64,000 nt of DNA from Cellulosimicrobium cellulans (GTDB taxonomy: Bacteria; Actinomycetota; Actinomycetes; Actinomycetales; Cellulomonadaceae): NCBI RefSeq assembly GCF_007679345.1, contig NZ_VEGH01000002.1:186001-250000 (forward strand). Direction: 5' to 3'. Every line of letters begins with the position of its first letter. The stretch's first letter is position 1. The translations under genes and the position numbers were made by a program. This document shows, piece after piece, positions 25,163 through 34,504 of the stretch. The notes beneath the pieces are model-generated. The model was given only the letters and a program-made list of their open reading frames with translations, ran no database searches and was not told the DNA's origin.

Positions 25163-26566
25163 ATGCACAGGAACATGAAGCGAGCGGTGCACACCGCCCT
25201 GCTGGCCGGCGGCCTCGTCGTCGCCGGGGCCGTGTCGGCGTCCGCCGCCGACGACGACGGCCTGCTGTCCGGCCTCGGCATCGAGGCACCCGTCGACGTC
25301 TCCGTGGACGTGTCCGGCCTCGCCGCCGGCGTCCTCGGCGACGCGACGACCACCACGGCGGCGGTGCCCGTCGAGCCCGCCGCACCGGCGCCGGCCCCCG
25401 CGGCCACCGCCGGCGGGGGCACCTCCGACGGGGTGGCCTCCGGCACCGCCGTCGCCGCCCCGGTGCACGTCCCGGTCGACGTCTCCACGGTCGCCGTCGG
25501 CGTCCTCGGCGACGCGACGGCCACCGCTCCGGCACCCGCGGCACCCGCGCCGGCTGCCGCGCCCGCCCCGACGGCGACGGTCGGGGGTGGGGACGCCGAC
25601 GGCATCGCCTCCGGGACCGGGGTCGCCGCCCCGGTGAGCGTGCCGGTCGACGTCGACGGGGTCGCCCTGGGCGTCCTCGACGACGCCTCGACCACCGGCA
25701 CCGGCACCGGCACCGGCGACGCGACGGCGATCGACGGCAGCACCGCCACGGTCGGCGGCGGCGACTCCGACGGGATCGCGTCCGGGACCGGCGCAGCCGC
25801 GCCGATCAGCATCCCCGTGACCGTCGGCGACGTGGCCCTCGGCCTGCTCGGCGACGCGTCCAGCACGTCGCCCGGCACCGGCACCACCGGCACCAGCACC
25901 GACGGCCCCACCGCCACGGTCGGCGGCGGCGACTCCGACGGGATCGCGTCCGGGACCGGCGCAGCCGCGCCGATCAGCATCCCCGTGACCGTCGGCGACG
26001 TCGCCATCGGCCTGCTCGGCGACGCGTCCAGCACGTCGCCCGGCACCGGCACCACCGGCGCCGACGGCCCCACCGCCACCGTCGGTGGCGGTGACTCCGA
26101 CGGCCTGCTGGGCGGGATCGGCGTCGTCCTGCCGATCGAGGTCCCGGTCGCGATCGGGGACATCGCCCTCGGCCTCGTCGGCGACGCGACGGTCGCCGAC
26201 GAGGTCGGCACCGACCCGGCCACCGACCCGGGCACCACGGACCCGGGCACCGGCCTGGGCACCGACCCGGGCACCACGGCCCCCGGCACGACCCCGGGCA
26301 TCGCGGACGGCACCGGCACCACGGACGGCACCACGACGGTCTCCGCGGTGACCTCCCTGTCGGACGTCCTCGCGGCTGCCGACGTCGCCGCCGCGCTCGA
26401 GGACGCGGCCGGCACCGCCGCCACGGCCGGCACGGCCGTGGCGGCCACCGCACCGGCCGCGCTGGCCTCGACGGGGGGCCCGGCCGTCCTGACCGGCCTC
26501 GCCGCCCTGGGGCTGCTGGCCCTCGGCCTGCTGCTCCGCCGGGTCCCGCGGGTGGTGCTCGTCTGA
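25163..26566 (+). CDS. Chaplin-like six-repeat surface protein with LAXTG sorting signal
   Basis: 467 aa. Signal peptide residues 1-29 (MKRAVHTALLAGGLVVAGAV ... ASA). Six repeats begin near residues 30, 86, 139, 194, 249 and 303, each like SDGIASGTGAAAPISIPVTV followed by GDVALGLLGDAS, joined by Thr/Pro/Gly linkers. The DG-x-x-SG-x-x-x-x-x-P-h-x-h-P-V-x-V pattern recalls chaplin domains (SGN..QVPVHVPVNVCGN) but has no cysteines. Residues 434-467 form a cell-wall sorting signal: LASTG, hydrophobic helix, RR tail; LAXTG is the sortase E type motif of actinobacteria. Repeats 4 and 5 are nearly identical at the DNA level. Hydrophobic surface coating is the inferred role. Confidence 0.75.
   Translation: MHRNMKRAVHTALLAGGLVVAGAVSASAADDDGLLSGLGIEAPVDVSVDVSGLAAGVLGDATTTTAAVPVEPAAPAPAPAATAGGGTSDGVASGTAVAAPVHVPVDVSTVAVGVLGDATATAPAPAAPAPAAAPAPTATVGGGDADGIASGTGVAAPVSVPVDVDGVALGVLDDASTTGTGTGTGDATAIDGSTATVGGGDSDGIASGTGAAAPISIPVTVGDVALGLLGDASSTSPGTGTTGTSTDGPTATVGGGDSDGIASGTGAAAPISIPVTVGDVAIGLLGDASSTSPGTGTTGADGPTATVGGGDSDGLLGGIGVVLPIEVPVAIGDIALGLVGDATVADEVGTDPATDPGTTDPGTGLGTDPGTTAPGTTPGIADGTGTTDGTTTVSAVTSLSDVLAAADVAAALEDAAGTAATAGTAVAATAPAALASTGGPAVLTGLAALGLLALGLLLRRVPRVVLV
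25741..26058 (+). repeat. 168-bp tandem duplication inside the chaplin-like gene
   Basis: Bases 25741-25890 and 25909-26058 match at 148 of 150 positions (differences in the GDVAL/GDVAI codons). The period of 168 bp is 56 codons, so the frame is kept. This marks a recent in-frame duplication of one repeat. Confidence 0.85.
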
Positions 26567-26582
26567 CCACCCGCCGCTAGAC

Positions 26583-26624
26583 CCGTCGGCCGGCGGCGGG
26601 TGCGGGACCTCCGCCGGCCGACGG
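26583..26624. terminator. 14-bp hairpin after the chaplin-like gene
   Basis: Arms 26583-26596 and 26611-26624 are exact reverse complements, 16 nt past the stop codon at 26566, with a 14-nt loop. Confidence 0.55.
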
Positions 26625-26711
26625 ACTCACGTCCGCAGACCCCGCAGCCCGGGGACGGCACACGCTGACGCCGACCCCGGAACCGACGAGTGGAGTGCAA
26701 CCGGCCACCGC

Positions 26712-26743
26712 GGCCGGCGACGGGTGCGGGCCCGTCGCCGGCC
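26712..26743. terminator. 13-bp hairpin after the GAF-MCP gene
   Basis: Arms 26712-26724 and 26731-26743 are exact reverse complements with a 6-nt loop, 39 nt past the leftward transducer's stop. Confidence 0.55.
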
Positions 26744-26782
26744 GGCGGCGCGCCTCGGGGCGACCGGAACGCGCCCCGGGGC

Positions 26783-28339
26783 TCAGGAGGCGCGGAAGGA
26801 CCGCGCCATCTCGCGCTGCTCGTCGAGCACCTCGCCGATCCGGGCCTGGACCTCGTCCATCCGCCGGATCGTCGTGCTGACCGACTCGATGCCGCGGGAC
26901 ACCGCGGCGGTGTTCGCCTGGATGTCGGCGACCTGCTGCTCCACCCGCGACGTCGCGGTGGACGTCCCGCCCGCGAGCTCCTTGACCTCCGTGGCGACGA
27001 CCGCGAACCCACGCCCCGCCTGCCCGGCGCGGGCGGCCTCGATGGTCGCGTTCAGCGCGAGCAGGTTCGTCTGGTCGGCGATCGACGAGATGACGCGGAT
27101 GACGTCGCCGACCGCGGAGGACGACGCCTCGAGCGTGCGGACCTCCTCCGCCATGGCGGCGGTCTGCGCGACGGCCTCCTCGGCGACGCGCACGGCCTCG
27201 GCCGCGCTCTCCGACAGCCGGGCGACGCTGCCGAGCAGTGCCTCGGACGCCCCGCGGTCCCGCTGCGAGGCCCGGAGGATGTCGACGCGCTGGGACACCA
27301 GGCGGGCGACGTTGCGCAGCGAGCTGCGCCGGCTGTCGGTCAGCTCGATCGTCTCCGTGGTGAAGAAGTCCATCGTGCCGAGCACCTCGTCGCCGACGAC
27401 CACCGGGATGCACACCCCGGACCGGACGCCGGCGCGCTGCGCCGCGGGGGCACGCACGCAGTCGGTGAGCTCGCCGAGGTCCCGGACGAACACCAGGTCC
27501 CGCGCCCGCCAGGCGCGACCCGCCAGGCCCACGCCCTCCGCGAAGCTCGCGGCGAGCGTCACCCGGCGGAACTCCTCGCCCGCGGTGCCGGACTCGACCG
27601 CGAACCGCAGCACCCGCGCCTCGGGGTCCACCGCCCAGTAGGAGCCGTAGTCCCAGCCGAACTCCTCGCGCACGGTGTCGAGGGCGACCCGCAGCGCCTG
27701 CTCCTCGTCGGTGCACTGGCCGACCTTGGCCACCGAGGTCGTCACGGCCTGCTGGTCGCGGGCCACCTGGGCGATGGACTCCGCCGCGCGACGCGCCTCG
27801 AGCGCCTGCGACACCGTGCGCGCGAGCACGTCGAGGACCAGCACCTGCGCCGGACCCTCGGCCCGCCGCTCGGTGGACAGGAAGTCGAGGACGGCGACGA
27901 CCTCCCCGCGGTGCCACAGCGGCATCGTCATCGCGCCGCGCGCACCGGCGCGCAGGAACACCTCGCCGCGGGTGCAGTTGGTCGCGTGCTCCCGCAGGTC
28001 GGCCACCGGCAGCACCCCGTCCTGCTGCCAGGCGAGCCCGCACAGCCCGACGCCCTTCGGCATCCGGTACCCGGGCGTCATGTCCGTGAGCTCCCGGGAC
28101 AGGTGGCCCGTCTGCGCGACGAACACCAGGGCGCCCTCTCCCGGGTCGACCTGCCAGGCCGACGCGTAGTCGAAGCCCAGCGCCGCCCGGATCGTCTCGA
28201 CGATCTCGGGGAGGTCACCACCGCCCGACGACGCCCCGAGCGCCCGGACGACGTCGTCGAGCGCCCGGAGCTCCCGCTCGACCGCGACGCCCTCCGCCGG
28301 CTCCGTCGCGACGCCGCGGCGCCCCCTCAGTCCCGCCAT
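26783..28339 (-). CDS. Soluble GAF-GAF methyl-accepting chemotaxis-type transducer
   Basis: 518 aa with no membrane segment. Two GAF-type sensor domains span ~residues 25-175 ([40 protein letters not shown]) and ~190-350 ([40 protein letters not shown]), clearly related to each other. The C-terminal signalling domain has the hairpin-tip sequence [20 protein letters not shown] then [18 protein letters not shown]. Both GAFs contain conserved cysteines (GLCGLAW, NCTRG; VCIPV). No che or flagellar genes are in the window. Start ATG 28339 has GAGGGG ~7 nt upstream. Divergent from purB. Confidence 0.88.
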   Translation of the reverse strand: MAGLRGRRGVATEPAEGVAVERELRALDDVVRALGASSGGGDLPEIVETIRAALGFDYASAWQVDPGEGALVFVAQTGHLSRELTDMTPGYRMPKGVGLCGLAWQQDGVLPVADLREHATNCTRGEVFLRAGARGAMTMPLWHRGEVVAVLDFLSTERRAEGPAQVLVLDVLARTVSQALEARRAAESIAQVARDQQAVTTSVAKVGQCTDEEQALRVALDTVREEFGWDYGSYWAVDPEARVLRFAVESGTAGEEFRRVTLAASFAEGVGLAGRAWRARDLVFVRDLGELTDCVRAPAAQRAGVRSGVCIPVVVGDEVLGTMDFFTTETIELTDSRRSSLRNVARLVSQRVDILRASQRDRGASEALLGSVARLSESAAEAVRVAEEAVAQTAAMAEEVRTLEASSSAVGDVIRVISSIADQTNLLALNATIEAARAGQAGRGFAVVATEVKELAGGTSTATSRVEQQVADIQANTAAVSRGIESVSTTIRRMDEVQARIGEVLDEQREMARSFRAS

Positions 28340-28587
28340 GTCCGTACCCCTCGCTGCTGTGCCCGCGCGGCCCTGCGTCTGCTCCGCACGGCGTCCCCCT
28401 GAGTGGCCTCCGTATCGGCAGCGGCGGCGCACCTGTGAGGGGTCGGGCGAGCGCTCTCCGCCGACCGGCCCCGCGGCGTCACCCGCGCGGGCGGCCCCGA
28501 CGACCGCCCCCGCCGCCCTGACCTGCCCCGACGGAGGACGCGCGTCCGCGGACCGCGCGGCCCGGATCACCCGCCTGCGCGCCGTGG

Positions 28588-28593
28588 GAGGAT
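28588..28593 (+). promoter_or_regulatory. Candidate -10 (GAGGAT) of leaderless purB
   Basis: GAGGAT is followed by 7 nt and ATG 28601. The same bases include GGGAGG, so a Shine-Dalgarno reading is also possible. Confidence 0.35.
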
Positions 28594-28600
28594 GCGGCCC

Positions 28601-30064
28601 ATGCCCGCGCACGAGAGCAGCCCGTCCGCCGCGCCCGCCCGCACGTCGCTCGCCGACGTCGAGCCGCCGATCGCCCTCGGCCCGCTGGACGGGCGGTACC
28701 GCCGGACGGTCGCCCCGCTCGTGGACCACCTCTCCGAGGCGGCGCTGAACCGGGAGCGCGTGCACGTCGAGGTCGAGTGGCTGATCCACCTGACGACCCA
28801 CGGCGTCGTGCCCGGCGCCCCGGCGCTGTCGGCAGCCGAGCAGGCGTACCTGCGCGCGGTCGTCACGGACTTCGGCGCCGCCGACGTCGCGCGGCTGGCC
28901 GAGATCGAGCGCACCACCGTGCACGACGTGAAGGCGGTGGAGTACTTCCTCAAGGAGCGCATCGCGGCCGCGCCCGCGGTGCTGGGCGAGGGCACCGTGC
29001 TGCCGGCCGTCTCGGAGCTCGTGCACTTCTGCTGCACCAGCGAGGACATCAACAACCTGTCCTACTCGCTCATGGTCCGCGGCGCCGTGCGCGACGTGTG
29101 GCTCCCGGCGGCGAGCGGGCTGGTCGACGACCTCGCCGCGATGGCGCGCGACCTGGCCGACGTGCCGCTGCTGGCGCTCACGCACGGCCAGCCGGCCACG
29201 CCGACCACCCTCGGCAAGGAGGTGGCGGTCCTCGCGCACCGGCTGCGTCGGCAGCTCCGCCGGGTGGCGGGCGCGGAGTACCTGGGCAAGCTCAACGGCG
29301 CGACCGGCACCTACGGCGCGCACGTGGTGGCCGTCCCGGGCGCCGACTGGCCGGAGGTCAGCCGGACGTTCGTCGAGCACCTCGGCCTCACCTGGAACCC
29401 GCTCACCACCCAGATCGAGTCGCACGACTGGCAGGCCGAGCTGTACGCCGACGTCGCCCGGTTCAACCGCGTGCTGCACAACCTGGCGACCGACGTCTGG
29501 ACCTACATCTCCCGGGGCGTCTTCACGCAGATCCCGGTGGCGGGCGCGACCGGCTCCTCGACGATGCCGCACAAGGTGAACCCCATCCGGTTCGAGAACG
29601 CCGAGGCCAACCTCGAGGTGTCCTGCGCCCTGCTGGACTCGCTCGGCGCGACCCTGGTGACGAGCCGGCTGCAGCGCGACCTCACCGACTCCACGACGCA
29701 GCGGAACATCGGGCCGGCGTTCGGGCACTCGCTGCTCGCGATCGACAACGTGCGCCGGGGCCTCGCGGCGCTGTCGGTGGACCGGGACCTGCTGGCGCGC
29801 GAGCTCGACCAGAACTGGGAGGTGCTGGGCGAGCCGGTGCAGTCGGCGATGCGCGCGGCGTCGGTCGCGGGCGTCACCGGGATGGAGAACCCGTACGAGC
29901 GGCTCAAGGAGCTGACGCGGGGTCGCCGGCTGACGGCGGACGACATGCGGGAGTTCATCGCGGGCCTGGGCCTGCCGGCCGACGTCGAGGCACGCCTGCA
30001 GGCGCTGACGCCGGCGTCGTACACGGGCCTGGCCGCGGACCTGCTCCGCTACCTCGAGGACTGA
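28601..30064 (+). CDS. purB: Adenylosuccinate lyase
   Basis: 487 aa. Cleaves adenylosuccinate to AMP and SAICAR to AICAR in purine synthesis. It belongs to the fumarase/aspartase superfamily, with the signature [20 protein letters not shown] and the conserved [15 protein letters not shown] and [17 protein letters not shown] segments. [21 protein letters not shown] carries the active-site His region. The length and [15 protein letters not shown] opening match the ~455-aa PurB form with a short N-terminal extension. I chose ATG 28601 over 28592 for spacing. Single gene; convergent with hemA and followed by the hairpin at 30124-30201. Confidence 0.95.
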   Translation: MPAHESSPSAAPARTSLADVEPPIALGPLDGRYRRTVAPLVDHLSEAALNRERVHVEVEWLIHLTTHGVVPGAPALSAAEQAYLRAVVTDFGAADVARLAEIERTTVHDVKAVEYFLKERIAAAPAVLGEGTVLPAVSELVHFCCTSEDINNLSYSLMVRGAVRDVWLPAASGLVDDLAAMARDLADVPLLALTHGQPATPTTLGKEVAVLAHRLRRQLRRVAGAEYLGKLNGATGTYGAHVVAVPGADWPEVSRTFVEHLGLTWNPLTTQIESHDWQAELYADVARFNRVLHNLATDVWTYISRGVFTQIPVAGATGSSTMPHKVNPIRFENAEANLEVSCALLDSLGATLVTSRLQRDLTDSTTQRNIGPAFGHSLLAIDNVRRGLAALSVDRDLLARELDQNWEVLGEPVQSAMRAASVAGVTGMENPYERLKELTRGRRLTADDMREFIAGLGLPADVEARLQALTPASYTGLAADLLRYLED

Positions 30065-30123
30065 CCCCGGCGCGACGGCGGCCCCGCGCCCCCGGTCCGC
30101 GCCCGCAGACCTCGCCCGCAGAC

Positions 30124-30201
30124 CTCGCCGAGATAGGGCCTCCGCGCCGACGTAGGACCGCGGGACGCCCTCTCTCGGCCGAACGGTCCTATCTCGGCGA
30201 G
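30124..30201. terminator. Long inverted repeat between purB and hemA
   Basis: CTCGCCGAGATAGG (30124-30137) is exactly complementary to CCTATCTCGGCGAG (30188-30201), with a 50-nt middle that itself has CGTAGGACCG-like and GGCCGAACGGTCC stretches. It sits between convergent genes, so a bidirectional terminator or repeat-family element is likely. Confidence 0.5.
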
Positions 30202-30322
30202 CGCGGGCGCGCACGGGGCTCGGCGAGCGCGGGCGCGGGCGGGGCTCGGCGCGCGCGGGGCTCGGCGCGCGCGCGGCTCGGCGCGCGGGGCTCGGCGGGC
30301 GCGGGCGCGGCGGGCCGCGGGG
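30202..30322. repeat. GGGGCTCGGCGCGCGC low-complexity tract
   Basis: About 120 bp of irregular tandem units containing GGCTCGGCG separated by GCGCGGGC runs. It ends right at the hemA stop. It resembles decayed copies of the adjacent hairpin arm. Confidence 0.5.
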
Positions 30323-30323
30323 G

Positions 30324-31586
30324 TCAGCGCGCGGGGGTGGCGGCCGCCGCGGCGCGCGGGACCTCGACCGCCGCCAGGTCCGCCAGGGCCGCGGCGTAGG
30401 CGGCGGCGTCGCCGGCGCGGGCGGCCTCGCGGGCGCGCACGGTCGGGCCGTGCAGCGCGGAGCGGACCCGCCGGCGCAGCGCACGCGCGTCGGGCTCCGG
30501 CAGGTCCGCGACGGCCAGCCCGAGCTCCTCGAGCACGCGGCGGCGCTCGGCGACGACGGGCGGGTTCCACTGCCGGGTGCGCAGGTCGCGCTCGAAGGTG
30601 GCCGCCTGCTCCTCGACGAGCGCCCGGGCCTCCGCCACCGTCGCGGAGTGCCCGTCGGGGGCGTGCTCCGCGACCGTGGTGAGGCTGACCAGCCGGACGC
30701 CGGGCAGCTCGCCGACCGCCGGGTCGACGTCGTGCTGCAGCGCGAGGTCGAGGACCGCGAGCGGCCGCGCGCCGAGCGCCGCCTCGGCGGACCGGGACCG
30801 GATCAGCGCGTCGACGTCGAGCACCTTGCCGGCGGCGCCGCTGCACGCCACCACCAGGTCGACGCCGGCGAGGCTCGCGGCGAGGTCGTCGGTGGCGGCG
30901 GTGACCCCGCGCTGCGCGGCGAACTGCCCGGCGCGCCCGCTGGCGGAGTACACGAGGACGTCGCGGCAGCCGCGGGCCTTGAGCGCGGCGAGGCTGGCGC
31001 CGGCGTAGGAGCCCGTGCCGATCAGCAGGCAGCGCACGTCGGACCAGTCGGGCAGGCCGTCCTCGACCAGGTCGAGCGCGACGCCGACGACGGAACGGCC
31101 GGCCGCGCCCAGGCCCGTGCGGCCCTCGACGGCGCGGGAGGTCCGGGAGGCCGCCTGGAACAGGCCCTCGAGGTCGGAGGTCGTGGTGCCGTCGCGGCGG
31201 GCGGCGGTCAGCGCGCGCCGCACCTGGCCCGCGATCTCCCGCTCCCCGACGACCATCGACTCCAGGCCGGAGGCGACCGCGAACAGGTGCTCGACCACCC
31301 CGGGACCGGTGGCGGGGGCGAGGGAGTCGGCGACGCGCTCGGGGGTGTAGCCGGAGCGCGCGGCGACGGTCCCGGCGACGGCGGACCGCGCGGCGTCGGC
31401 GTCGGCGGCGTCGGCGACGTCCAGGTACAGCTCGAAGCGGTTGCAGGTCGCCAGGACGACCGCCCCCGCGATCGACTCCGACGCCGTCACGATCTCCCGC
31501 CCGACGGCGTGGGTGTCGGCGGACAACCGCTCCAGCACGGACAGGTCGAGGTCGTGATGGCTGGCCACCAACGACAGCATCACCAC
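30324..31586 (-). CDS. hemA: Glutamyl-tRNA reductase
   Basis: 420 aa. Reduces glutamyl-tRNA(Glu) to glutamate-1-semialdehyde with NADPH, the first committed step of tetrapyrrole synthesis. The catalytic Cys is in [30 protein letters not shown] matches the family's GE.QI.GQV motif, and the NADPH loop is [17 protein letters not shown]. The start opens GTG GTG ATG; GTG 31586 lies exactly 6 nt after TAAATT (minus strand), so a leaderless GTG start is likely, with ATG 31580 as the alternative. Divergent from hemE over a 40-bp spacer. Confidence 0.95.
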   Translation of the reverse strand: MVMLSLVASHHDLDLSVLERLSADTHAVGREIVTASESIAGAVVLATCNRFELYLDVADAADADAARSAVAGTVAARSGYTPERVADSLAPATGPGVVEHLFAVASGLESMVVGEREIAGQVRRALTAARRDGTTTSDLEGLFQAASRTSRAVEGRTGLGAAGRSVVGVALDLVEDGLPDWSDVRCLLIGTGSYAGASLAALKARGCRDVLVYSASGRAGQFAAQRGVTAATDDLAASLAGVDLVVACSGAAGKVLDVDALIRSRSAEAALGARPLAVLDLALQHDVDPAVGELPGVRLVSLTTVAEHAPDGHSATVAEARALVEEQAATFERDLRTRQWNPPVVAERRRVLEELGLAVADLPEPDARALRRRVRSALHGPTVRAREAARAGDAAAYAAALADLAAVEVPRAAAAATPAR

Positions 31587-31635
31587 GCCAAGAATTTAAT
31601 CACTCCAGGGAAGACGGGGCACAATCGTGGTGATG
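31578..31635. promoter_or_regulatory. Divergent hemA/hemE promoter with mirrored start sequences
   Basis: CATCACCACG (31578-31587) and CGTGGTGATG (31626-31635) form a perfect 10-bp inverted repeat that covers the start codons of both genes. Inside lie a minus-strand TAAATT (31593-31598) 6 nt before hemA GTG and a plus-strand CACAAT (31620-31625) 7 nt before hemE ATG 31633. The two genes thus share a compact back-to-back promoter and probably leaderless mRNAs. Confidence 0.5.
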
Positions 31636-32787
31636 TCGACTCCGTCACGCCCCGACGCGCCCGCGAGCGCCCCGGCGACCCCCGCCCCCGCCCTCCCGTC
31701 GCACCCGGACGGCACCGGCCTGCCCGCCGACCACCCGCTGGTGGACGGCCGGACCGCGCACGCGCCCCTGGTGGACGCCTACCGCGGCCGGACCCCGGAC
31801 CGGCGCCCGGTGTGGTTCATGCGCCAGGCCGGCCGGTCGCTGCCCGAGTACCGGGAGGCCCGGAAGGGTACGGCGATGCTCGACGCCTGCCTGACCCCGG
31901 ACCTCGCGTCGGAGATCACCCTGCAGCCGGTGCGGCGGCACGGGGTGGACGCGGCGATCTTCTTCTCGGACATCGTGATCCCGCTGCGGCTGGCCGGCGT
32001 GGACGTCGACATCCAGCCCGGCGTCGGCCCGGTCATGGGCTCCGCGGTGCGGACCGCCGACGACGTGGCCCGGCTGCGCGCCGAGCACCCGGCGGAGTCC
32101 CTGACCCCCGAGGTGCTCGCCCCCGTCGTCGAGGCCGTGCGGCTGACCACGGCCGCCCTCGGGTCGACGCCGCTCATCGGGTTCGCGGGCGCGCCGTTCA
32201 CGCTGGCCGCCTACCTCGTCGAGGGCCGGCCGTCCCGCGACCACCTCGCCGCCCGCACCCTGATGCACGCCGACCCGGCGACGTGGCGGTCCCTGACCGA
32301 GTGGGCCGCCGACGTCACGGGCGCGTTCCTCCGGGCCCAGGTGCTCGCCGGCACCAGCGCCGCGCAGCTGTTCGACTCCTGGGCGGGGTCGCTGTCGCTG
32401 GCCGACTACACCGAGCGCGTCGCGCCGGCCTCGACCCGGGCGCTCGCGCACGTCGCCGACCTGGGCGTGCCCCGGGTGCACTTCGGCACCGGGACGGGCG
32501 AGCTGCTCGCCGCGATGCGGGACGTCGGGGCCGACGTGGTGGGCGTGGACCACCGGATCGGCCTCGACGAGGCGGTGCGCCGGCTCGACGGCCGCGTCCC
32601 CGTGCAGGGCAACGTCGACCCGGCGCTGCTCGCGGCGCCGTGGCCGGTGCTGGAGGCGCACGTGCGGGACGTGGTGGCGCGCGGCGCGACCGCCCCCGGG
32701 CACGTGGTGAACCTGGGCCACGGCGTCCCGCCGGAGACGGACCCCGACGTGCTCACCCGCGTCGTGCAGCTCGTGCACACGCTCTGA
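31633..32787 (+). CDS. hemE: Uroporphyrinogen III decarboxylase
   Basis: 384 aa from ATG 31633 (GTG 31627 possible). Decarboxylates the four acetate side chains of uroporphyrinogen III to give coproporphyrinogen III. The family signature [20 protein letters not shown] is near residue 57. Other landmarks are [40 protein letters not shown] and [15 protein letters not shown] at the C-terminus. First gene of the rightward heme cluster, 55 bp before hemY. Confidence 0.96.
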   Translation: MSTPSRPDAPASAPATPAPALPSHPDGTGLPADHPLVDGRTAHAPLVDAYRGRTPDRRPVWFMRQAGRSLPEYREARKGTAMLDACLTPDLASEITLQPVRRHGVDAAIFFSDIVIPLRLAGVDVDIQPGVGPVMGSAVRTADDVARLRAEHPAESLTPEVLAPVVEAVRLTTAALGSTPLIGFAGAPFTLAAYLVEGRPSRDHLAARTLMHADPATWRSLTEWAADVTGAFLRAQVLAGTSAAQLFDSWAGSLSLADYTERVAPASTRALAHVADLGVPRVHFGTGTGELLAAMRDVGADVVGVDHRIGLDEAVRRLDGRVPVQGNVDPALLAAPWPVLEAHVRDVVARGATAPGHVVNLGHGVPPETDPDVLTRVVQLVHTL

Positions 32788-32830
32788 CGGACGGGTCCGG
32801 GGTCCCACGCTGCGTGGTGCCCCGGCGCGG

Positions 32831-32836
32831 CAGGCT
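32831..32836 (+). promoter_or_regulatory. Candidate -10 (CAGGCT) of leaderless hemY
   Basis: CAGGCT plus 6 nt leads to ATG 32843. The identical hexamer and spacing precede the MazG-like gene at 60330. Confidence 0.35.
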
Positions 32837-32842
32837 GGACGG

Positions 32843-34438
32843 ATGAGGAAGGACGCGGCCACGAACGACGACGACCGGGCAGCCGGCACGACGGGACCCG
32901 CCCCCCGGGGCGCGGACGCGGCGCCGGACCCCACCCCGGCACCGCCCGCGGAGCCGGGCGCGGGGCGCGGCGCGGGGGCGCCGACCGGGCCGTGGGACGC
33001 GGTCGTCGTCGGCGGCGGCGTCGCGGGCCTGGTCGCCGCGCGCGAGCTCGCGCTGAGCGGGCTGCGGCCGCTGGTGCTGGAGGCGTGGCGGTCCCCCGGC
33101 GGCGTCGTCGGCCGGCACGAGGTCGACGGGCTGGCGCTGGACGCCGGGGCGGAGTCGTTCGCGACCCGCGGCGGCGTCGTCGCGGCGCTGGCGGACGAGC
33201 TCGGCCTGGCCGACCGCGTGGTCACGCCCGAGCGGCACGGCGCGTGGGTGCGGCTGCCCTCCGGTGCGGGACCCCTCCCCCGCACCGGCCTGCTCGGCAT
33301 CCCCGCCGACCCGTGGGCGGCGGACGTCCGCCGGACGATCGGGCTCGCGGGCTCGCTCCGCGCCTCCCTGGACCGGCTGCTGCCCGCGCGGCTCGGCACC
33401 GCCGAGGGCACGACGCTCGGCGCCCTGGTGCGCGCCCGGGCCGGTCGGCGGGTGCTCGACCGCCTGGTCCGCCCCGTCGTGGCGGGCGTGCACGCCGCGG
33501 AGCCCGACGACGTCGCCGCGGACGCCGTCGCCCCCGGTCTCGTCGCGGCCGTGCGCCGCGAGGGGTCGCTCGCCCGCGGGGTGACCGCGCAGCGCGCGCT
33601 CGCACCGGCGGGCTCGGCGGTCGCCGGGTTCCGCGGCGGGCTGCACGTGCTGGTCGACGCGCTGGCCGCCGACCTCGCCGCGCACGGCGGGGCGGTGCGC
33701 ACCGGCGCCCCCGTCCAGGCGGTCACCCGCGCCGGCGACGGGTTCGCCGTCACCCTCGACGGGCCGGACGGGGCCGCGGAGACGCTGACGACCCCGCGCC
33801 TGGTGGTCGCCACCCCGCGCGCCGTCGACCTGCTCGCCGGCGTCGCCCCGGCGCTGACGGGCCTGACCACCGACCCGGGCGCGGACATCGTGCTCGTCAC
33901 CCTGGTGCTGGACGCGCCCGCCCTCGACGCCGCGCCACGCGGTACCGGGGTGCTGGTCGCCCGCGGCGTGCCGGGCGTGCGGGCCAAGGCGCTCACGCAC
34001 GCGACGGCCAAGTGGGCGTGGCTGGCCGAGGCGGCCGGCCCGGGCCGGCACGTCGTCCGGCTGTCGTACGGCCGCGCCGGCGAGGACGCCGGCGCGGCGG
34101 ACGCGCTGCCGCGGGACCCGGACGCGCTCACCGACCTCGCGCTGCGGGACGCCGCCGCCGTGCTCGGCGTGCCGCTGCGCCGCGAGCAGGTGCGCGCCGC
34201 GGCCCGGGTGCGCTGGCGCCAGGGGCTCCCCGTGCCCAGCGCCGCCCACCGGGAGACCGTGCGGCGGGTCCGGGCCGCCGTCGCCGACGTCCCGGGCCTG
34301 GCCGTCGTCGGCGCGTGGGTCTCCGGCAACGGGCTCGCGTCCGTCGTCCCCGACGCCCGGGCGACCGCCGCCGCCCTGGTCACGGCGACCACCGGCCCCG
34401 CGGCCGCGGCCGCCCGCCCCGCCGCGCCGGGGGCCTGA
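32843..34438 (+). CDS. hemY: Coproporphyrinogen/protoporphyrinogen oxidase (HemY/CgoX type)
   Basis: 531 aa, longer than the usual ~470 because of a Pro/Ala-rich N-terminal extension of ~45 residues. FAD-binding Rossmann motif DAVVVGGGVAGLVAARELAL at about residues 51-70. Next comes APGGVVGRHEVDGL-like sequence (here SPGGVVGRHEVDGLALDAGA). In Gram-positive bacteria this enzyme oxidises coproporphyrinogen III to coproporphyrin III in the coproporphyrin-dependent heme route. The C-terminus has VVGAWVSGNGLASVVPDARA. ATG 32843 lies 6 nt after CAGGCT (32831-32836), suggesting its own leaderless start within the cluster. Confidence 0.92.
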   Translation: MRKDAATNDDDRAAGTTGPAPRGADAAPDPTPAPPAEPGAGRGAGAPTGPWDAVVVGGGVAGLVAARELALSGLRPLVLEAWRSPGGVVGRHEVDGLALDAGAESFATRGGVVAALADELGLADRVVTPERHGAWVRLPSGAGPLPRTGLLGIPADPWAADVRRTIGLAGSLRASLDRLLPARLGTAEGTTLGALVRARAGRRVLDRLVRPVVAGVHAAEPDDVAADAVAPGLVAAVRREGSLARGVTAQRALAPAGSAVAGFRGGLHVLVDALAADLAAHGGAVRTGAPVQAVTRAGDGFAVTLDGPDGAAETLTTPRLVVATPRAVDLLAGVAPALTGLTTDPGADIVLVTLVLDAPALDAAPRGTGVLVARGVPGVRAKALTHATAKWAWLAEAAGPGRHVVRLSYGRAGEDAGAADALPRDPDALTDLALRDAAAVLGVPLRREQVRAAARVRWRQGLPVPSAAHRETVRRVRAAVADVPGLAVVGAWVSGNGLASVVPDARATAAALVTATTGPAAAAARPAAPGA

Positions 34439-34492
34439 CCCGTGCGCGGCAGCCCGCGACCCGCGGTTTCGACAGATCCGCGCGGGGTGGCC

Positions 34493-34498
34493 GAGACT
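34493..34498 (+). promoter_or_regulatory. Candidate -10 (GAGACT) of leaderless hemC
   Basis: GAGACT is followed by 6 nt and ATG 34505. A -35-like TCGACA (34470-34475) lies 17 bp upstream of it. Confidence 0.35.
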
Positions 34499-34504
34499 GG
34501 GGGC

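Noticed and set aside
25741..26058. Long direct DNA repeats that could suggest a CRISPR array.
   Set aside because: The repeat unit is 168 bp, in frame within a protein-coding gene, with no short repeat-spacer pattern and no cas genes.
26783..30484. A long minus-strand frame that would extend the transducer upstream through the purB region.
   Set aside because: The extension is antisense to purB and low complexity. The ATG at 28339 has a ribosome site and starts the recognisable protein.
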